Source: Trichobilharzia szidati
Taxonomy: Eukaryota; Platyhelminthes; Trematoda; Strigeidida; Schistosomatidae
Assembly: GCA_944472155.2 (NCBI GenBank)
Contig: OX235271.1
Coordinates: 91,153,256-91,217,255 of the forward strand
Length of the DNA: 64,000 nt
Direction of reading: 5' to 3'
Below the pieces are notes generated by a model. It ran no database searches, was not told the DNA's origin, and worked only from the letters and a program-made list of their open reading frames with translations. Both the position numbers and the translations under genes were made by a program. Position 1 is the first letter of the stretch, and each line of letters begins with the position of its first letter. Shown here piece by piece: positions 61,735 through 64,000 of this stretch.

Positions 61735-62230
61735 AGGTACCTTGTTCGTTGAACGCTTATCCTGTCTAAAAACAGTCCAAGGACACTATCCCACGTGGCC
61801 GCAGGAAGATAGTAGTGTGATAATCGAACACTTTATCAACACTGGTTACTCCCTATCAACAAACGCCTCCTTCAAAGTAATCTACAAAGTGAAGAATAAC
61901 CTGCCAAAGGCAGTGCGTTTTCGTCTCCTTTGCAATAATGCTAAAGTCTTAGCTATTCAGTTATAAACAACTTAGCTATGCATACAAAAGAAAATTATTC
62001 AACCAGTACTACAATCGTGGTGACAACCTTATTGATTTCAGCTGACTTGATTTTTGCTTGCTTATTTTTTCTCTTATGCCTTATAACTCTTGTATTTCTA
62101 CAAAATTTCATATTCTCTTACATTTCTGTGTGCATCTTGGTCACAACTCATTCACCAAGTTATTCGTCTTATCACTTAGCGCTGGTACACTTGTTCAGCT
62201 TCTTTTATACATTGACTAATATTAACAACC
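61735..62230 (+). mobile_element. PLE relic, C-terminal endonuclease end and 3' UTR
   Basis: A plus-strand frame contains VIIEHFINTGYSLSTNASFK then VIYKVKNNLPKAVRFRLL and a LAIQL end (61820-61963), parallel to 48150-48300. The T-rich sequence 62030-62230 (ctcttgtatttctacaaa, cacaactcattcaccaag) matches 48410-48510 and is probably the element's 3' UTR. 5'-truncated. Confidence 0.65.
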
Positions 62231-63259
62231 ATGTTTCTGACAATGCATCACTTCTGTTACTACCCTCTTTCATGAAGAAATTGTATATAAATACTATTGT
62301 ACAGCTGGACAAAGTGGATTCGTACAAAAAGGCCTCTTCGTTGAACTATGTGTTTTGTTTTTATTTTAACAGTTAATACTGACATCCCTGATTCAATAAA
62401 TCTCAGCCACCCTAACTGGCACTTTCAGTCTATACGGATTACATAATCCTCTCAAATGCAAAATGGTAAACTCAAGACCCACTAATGCATCATAAGAAAA
62501 ATGTTGAATAATTATTTGTTATGTCGGAGGCTTTTCATCATCTCATCATATATCTTGTTATTGACTTACTGCTTTTTCGTGATATTCAGTTTACTTTTGC
62601 TTTCAATTGGATGTTAACTGACGACAAAAGTTCTCCTGTTTATTCATTTCTGTTGTATTCAAACTTGCTGTATAGCCATTCCAGTGTTTTGTTTCAACAA
62701 AACTGACTGTTATTTATCATATTCCCATGTGGAAACTTTGATTTACATAAATAATGTCACAATCAAAGCGTTTTGAAGTGTTTTTTTCCTGATGTTTTAT
62801 TCTTTTTGGGGAACAGCTTAATTGTAAGAAAAAGTGCTCTGTCTGGACAACGTATTTTTGTTCACCATACTTTCGAAGTAATAATTCATTGTTTAGCTTT
62901 TATCAGTATTACTGAAGTACTGAATTATTTAAGTAAAAGAATGATGAATTAACTATTGGCTTTGATTTTCTTACTATTTTCTTGAAATCTATTGAAATCT
63001 GTACGAACCATTGTATATTAAGAAAGCAGAATCACATTAAATCTTTTCTGAATTAGCAAGTAACCAATACTGAGTTGTTTGAAAAATATGTTACGTAGGT
63101 TATATCTGATAACAATGTGAGATCTGAAATACATTTGGACATTTAAAATGTATCGGTGCTCGTGGGAAGCAGAACATAATAATATGTAATATTCAACTTG
63201 CAGACAAATGAAACACTTAAATGTGAAACCAATCAGATTTGCTTTGTCTCAAGAATAAT
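62231..63259. other. No supported feature
   Basis: AT-rich with chance frames. Confidence 0.4.
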
Positions 63260-63450
63260 CACGGATTAATATCAGCTGGAGGAACCCTGAACATCAGGTA
63301 GTACTGAACGGCTGTTTTGTCCTAGTGCGGCACTCTTTAATAGGACGCATCCGCTGGAGTTCCAACCCAGGAACTTCTGGCAGTCTTAATGAACATTCAG
63401 ACACTGGGTCCAATCCAACAGCCCATGAATCCCAACTTCTAACAGTTTGT
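63260..63450 (-). mobile_element. SINE-beta copy, minus strand, degenerate
   Basis: Minus strand: gacccagtgtctgaatg head, B-box-like gggttggaact (63370-63360). In the hammerhead-like region GAAA has become AAAA within aggacaaaacagccgtt, while cagtactacc of stem I is kept. The tail resembles atcagctgg at 63276. Confidence 0.6.
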
Positions 63451-64000
63451 GATTTTTGTCTTTTAGATATTCGTCAAGCCTAAATATCTATTCATGGATA
63501 TTTTATCAAATTGATGTATAGTTCATGTACAACCAAGCCTGATCAAAAAGATTTTATGTTAAAATGTCAGTGTTTAGGATATAATCATAAAATTACACAG
63601 TTACCACTAAAAGTTAGTAATCTGAAATTACTTAAGTATAAAGGTGTAGACATTCATTTCAACTGGAGGCTAATAACCAGACTTAAAGAGTGTATAATAA
63701 TGTTATGTATATCGCCAAAGTACTGGTATTTGTAAAGATTGGAGATCTTGAAAATTTAAATCACCTCCATATACCAGTTCATGGGAATATTTTGCTCCAT
63801 AAACACGAACCTTCTTAACCAATTAAATTCTCACTTCACAATCGTTTTGAATGTAGTAGCTTCCACAAAAATAAACACACTTTTTAATGTAATCTTACCT
63901 GTCATGATGAGGAAGGAATTCCACACAAACTGTGGTCGACATCAATTATCCAGAGAAGCTCACCAAGAGATATAAAGTATTCAGAACACCAAGACTCACT
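63451..64000. other. No supported feature
   Basis: Contains two short AT-rich frames (63511-63735, 63781-63975) without recognised family. Confidence 0.35.

Noticed and set aside
61978..62376. 132-codon hydrophobic frame
   Set aside because: It lies in the T-rich 3' UTR of a PLE relic that is shared with 48360-48620, so the frame is incidental.
1..64000. CRISPR arrays, bacterial genes or integrated viral genomes
   Set aside because: No regularly spaced repeats and no capsid, envelope or bacterial gene features; all RT-bearing elements fit RTE or Penelope-like retroelements.

Overview
The window is 64 kb of AT-rich, gene-poor eukaryotic DNA, almost certainly from a blood fluke (Schistosoma or a close relative). 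The evidence is the repeat content: RTE-clade non-LTR retrotransposons, Penelope-like elements (PLEs), and several tRNA-headed SINE families, one matching the schistosome Sm-alpha type with its hammerhead ribozyme. There are no bacterial features: no operons, ribosome binding sites or CRISPR arrays.

Layout. 1-740: minus-strand RTE-A endonuclease fragment. 1021-1401: large inverted repeat. 2779-3632: RTE-A 3' fragment (minus). 4590-4915: SINE-beta copy with a nearly complete hammerhead. 5590-6022: SINE-gamma piece and a candidate host exon on the minus strand. 7690-8960: PLE reverse-transcriptase relic. 10850-11740: rearranged RTE-A relic. 13340-14335 and 16455-16805: PLE endonuclease relics. 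17320-18490: RTE-A relic. 25165-28838: nearly full-length RTE-A with target-site duplications (TSDs), carrying one nonsense codon and several frameshifts. 34969-35290 and 52370-53070: two copies of an unnamed dispersed repeat, the second split by a short RTE-A insertion. 37880-38800: RTE-B relic. 42170-43110, 48760-49090 and 55690-55930: further RTE-A 3' fragments. 43190-45300, 47565-48620 and 61735-62230: more PLE material. 46440-46650: Sm-alpha SINE with a C3-mutated hammerhead. 49815-51440: cluster of SINEs, one split by an LTR-like insertion. 58395-59350: chimera of Sm-alpha head and RTE-B 3' end.

Only one probable host gene is visible. It is an intronless-looking 291-codon reading frame at 53826-54701 (+), preceded by a TATA box, an AP-1-type site and four inverted CCAAT boxes. 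A possible terminal exon lies at 5823-6022 (-). Everything else with coding character is transposon-derived and broken.

How the parts relate. The RTE-A element probably supplied the enzymes that moved the SINEs. SINE-gamma copies look like a tRNA-like head joined to RTE-A 5'-UTR sequence and then to the RTE-A 3' end. SINE-alpha and SINE-beta carry hammerhead-type self-cleaving motifs, all of them damaged here. The names RTE-A, RTE-B and SINE-alpha, beta, gamma are labels for this window only. All family assignments come from reading the sequence, not from searches.
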